In this document: one piece after another, positions 6,576 to 8,270 of the stretch
Numbering within the stretch: the first letter of the stretch is position 1
Layout of the letters: every line of letters starts with the position of its first letter
NCBI GenBank assembly: GCA_029861795.1
Contig: JAOTYS010000193.1
Location: 1-8,270 of the forward strand
Origin: Gammaproteobacteria bacterium
GTDB taxonomy: Bacteria > Pseudomonadota > Gammaproteobacteria > Arenicellales > JAOTYS01
Length of the DNA: 8,270 nucleotides
Direction of reading: 5' to 3'
Position numbers and translations under genes: made by a program
The notes under the pieces: model-generated
What the model was told of the DNA's origin: nothing
Seen by the model: only the letters and a program-made list of their open reading frames with translations
The model's database searches: none

Positions 6576-8136
6576 CTCTCTTTTCTTTCGCAGCACCTTA
6601 ACCGCAATGGCTATGGCGACAGCGCCGAGCACGGCACAAGGCCATGCGTTCGGTCAGCGATATGATCTGCCTCTGCCGTTTTGGCTGTATATCGCTGGCG
6701 CCGGCGCCGCGGTGTTTCTTTCTTTTGTGGTGATGGTGCTGTGCCTAGGCAAACACAGTGCGGCCAAAACCTATCCACGAATCGATTTGCTGCGAGTGCC
6801 CATCGTGCGCTTATTGGCGCAGCCACCCGTTATGTTTTGCTTTCAACTCACCTCTGTGTTGCTGTTTTTACTGATCTTGACCACCGGTTTCTTTGGGTCC
6901 GAAAGCCCATTCAAGAATCCCGCACCAATCCTCGTTTGGGTGATCTGGTGGGTGGGTGGAGCTTACTTAACGGCGATGATTGGTAACTTTTGGGCATTGA
7001 TGAACCCATGGAAGATTGTTTTTGGCTGGGTGGAACGACTCTATTGCGGCCTGACGGAGAAAAGTACATTTTCGCCTAACTTGCCCTACCCCTCCGACCT
7101 AGGCGTATGGCCTGGGGTTATCTTATTTTTGTTGTTTGTATGGATGGAACTGGTTTGGAGCGGTAGCGATCATCCGCGCAGCCTGGTCATTGCTATCCTG
7201 GCCTACACCGTATTGACCTGGTTAGGGATGTATTTATTTGGCCGCGACGACTGGCTAGCTCACGGCGAGGCATTCTCCATCGTGTTCGGACTGCTCGCGC
7301 GCTTTGCTCCTACCGAGATTCGAGTGAACGATCCAAGGGTCTGCGAACGATGCCCGGAATCAATGCATGAGGGTACCGGCTGCGTCAATTGCTATTCGGG
7401 CTTTGGTCGAGCTGCAATCGAGAATCGTCAATGGAACTTGCGACCTTACGCTGTAGGACTGCTCACCAGCAAAACCACCCACACGTCCTTGATGGTTCTG
7501 ACGATCGTCATGCTATCAACGGTTACCTTTGACGGCTTTGCCGAAACGCCCCTGTGGAGTCGAATCGTCGCGCTGTTGCTAACTGAACCGTTAACGCAGT
7601 CGCTTCTTGCCAGCTTTCAAGCGAGCGGAGCAGATCTGGAGTCCGTTATCAAATCGACTGGATTGTTGACCTTCCCAATACTGTTCGTTCTGATTTACCT
7701 TGTGTTCAGCTGGCTGATGTCCATCGCCGCGTCACGCCAATCTACAACCCTCGAGACAGCGCGTCTGTTTGTGTTTACCTTGATCCCCATCGCGCTGGCC
7801 TATCATCTTGCACACTATTTGTCTTATCTATTGATCGCGGGTCAGCTTGTTATCCCGCTGGCGTCGGATCCCTTCGGCATCGGCTGGAATTTGTTCGGCA
7901 CTGTCAACTATCGATTGAGGCTTGAAGTCGTCAATGCGCGAATGGTTTGGTACACCGCAGTAACCGTAATAGTCGTCGGTCACATCATCGCTGTCTTTTT
8001 GGCTCACGTGACCGCACTACGGCACTATCAGGACACCCTCATGGCGCTGCGCAGTCAAATCCCGATGCTCGCGCTGATGGTAGGCTATACCATGATCAGT
8101 CTGTGGATTCTGGCGCAACCGATCGTGGAACTCTGA
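6538..8136 (+). CDS. Ten-segment integral membrane protein with His pairs and a CxxC-x9-CxxC loop, function unknown
   Basis: A 532-residue protein. A signal-like stretch (1-35) is followed by H-A-F-G-Q-R-Y-D-L-P-L-P and then about ten membrane segments: near 48-70, 98-118, 130-150, 192-208, 216-234, 318-332, 376-398, 409-434, 469-491 and 509-529. With the mature N-terminus outside, positive residues fall on the inner loops, and the 235-317 loop is cytoplasmic. That loop carries Cys269, Cys272, Cys282 and Cys285, a likely zinc or iron site. Segment 8 has A-Y-H-L-A-H-Y (His423, His426) and segment 9 has His482 and His490, possible metal or heme ligands. From memory, close relatives are widespread, uncharacterised and sometimes labelled fenitrothion hydrolase; that activity should not be assumed. 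The start is uncertain: 6538 gives a signal peptide but its GGGGAG (6516-6521) is 16 nt away; 6478, 6523 and 6607 are in-frame alternatives. It overlaps the cupredoxin-like gene. Confidence 0.88.
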   Translation: MRRFSISKSILADSLFFRSTLTAMAMATAPSTAQGHAFGQRYDLPLPFWLYIAGAGAAVFLSFVVMVLCLGKHSAAKTYPRIDLLRVPIVRLLAQPPVMFCFQLTSVLLFLLILTTGFFGSESPFKNPAPILVWVIWWVGGAYLTAMIGNFWALMNPWKIVFGWVERLYCGLTEKSTFSPNLPYPSDLGVWPGVILFLLFVWMELVWSGSDHPRSLVIAILAYTVLTWLGMYLFGRDDWLAHGEAFSIVFGLLARFAPTEIRVNDPRVCERCPESMHEGTGCVNCYSGFGRAAIENRQWNLRPYAVGLLTSKTTHTSLMVLTIVMLSTVTFDGFAETPLWSRIVALLLTEPLTQSLLASFQASGADLESVIKSTGLLTFPILFVLIYLVFSWLMSIAASRQSTTLETARLFVFTLIPIALAYHLAHYLSYLLIAGQLVIPLASDPFGIGWNLFGTVNYRLRLEVVNARMVWYTAVTVIVVGHIIAVFLAHVTALRHYQDTLMALRSQIPMLALMVGYTMISLWILAQPIVEL

Positions 8137-8194
8137 GTCCGGCTATCGAATCTTGCCACGTTCGGCGTCGCACGGGTGGAGGGTTTCTGCAATC

Positions 8195-8252
8195 GTAGGA
8201 GCAGCATCCTGCTGCGACGGATGTTGAGTCGCGCCTCAATGGCGCTCCTACG
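8195..8252. repeat. REP/BIME-like palindromic element
   Basis: GTAGGAGC (8195-8202) is matched by inverted GCTCCTAC (8244-8251). Inside are two hairpins: GCAGCA/TGCTGC (8201-8206 with 8210-8215, 3-nt loop) and GCGCC/GGCGC (8231-8235 with 8241-8245, 5-nt loop). GCGAC (8214-8218) and GTCGC (8228-8232) form an alternative middle stem. GTAG heads pointing outward at both ends fit a pair of REP sequences in inverted orientation, the type mobilised by RAYT (TnpA-REP) transposases in pseudomonads and related bacteria. It begins 58 nt after the membrane-protein stop codon and could also end or stabilise that transcript. Confidence 0.7.
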
Positions 8253-8270
8253 TGGTCTCATGGATCATGT

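Noticed and set aside
6246..6632. Minus-strand open frame of 128 codons.
   Set aside because: It is antisense to the cupredoxin-like gene and the start of the membrane-protein gene, both of which have signal peptides and family-like motifs.

Overview
The window looks like chromosomal DNA of a gammaproteobacterium. The glutathione reductase (450 residues) and oligopeptidase A are close to their enterobacterial counterparts in length and motifs. Short GTAG-headed palindromes like those at the right edge are familiar from pseudomonads and related groups. Base composition looks moderate to slightly GC-rich by eye. I see no transposase, phage gene, tRNA, rRNA or CRISPR array, and I cannot name the species.

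Left part (1-3287, minus strand): oligopeptidase A (prlC) is followed by a periplasmic DUF4124/glutaredoxin-like protein with a very acidic tail, and then by the N-terminal third of exonuclease III, cut by the window edge. Both gaps between these genes hold hairpins. The 55-nt gap before the exonuclease gene can form two mutually exclusive ones beside a TTG start codon. Centre-left (3288-4763): glutathione reductase (gor) is divergent from prlC. Their 123-bp shared upstream region holds a perfect 8-10-8 inverted repeat that coincides with the best gor promoter. Glutathione reductase, a glutaredoxin-like thiol protein and a DNA-repair nuclease together give this half a redox or oxidative-damage flavour.

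Right part (4806-8136): a secreted beta-propeller protein on the minus strand faces away from a two-gene plus-strand unit. That unit encodes a small secreted cupredoxin-fold-like protein with many histidines but no cysteine in its mature part, and a protein with about ten membrane segments. The two genes overlap. The membrane protein has intramembrane histidine pairs and a loop with a CxxC-x9-CxxC cysteine tetrad. From memory it belongs to a widespread, functionally undefined family whose members sometimes carry the automatic name fenitrothion hydrolase; I could not check this. This is the best candidate in the window for an undescribed system, possibly a periplasm-plus-membrane metal (copper?) or redox module. 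That function is inference only.

The window ends with a 58-bp palindromic element (8195-8252) that has the layout of two inverted REP sequences. It lies just after the membrane-protein gene and may also act as its transcript end.
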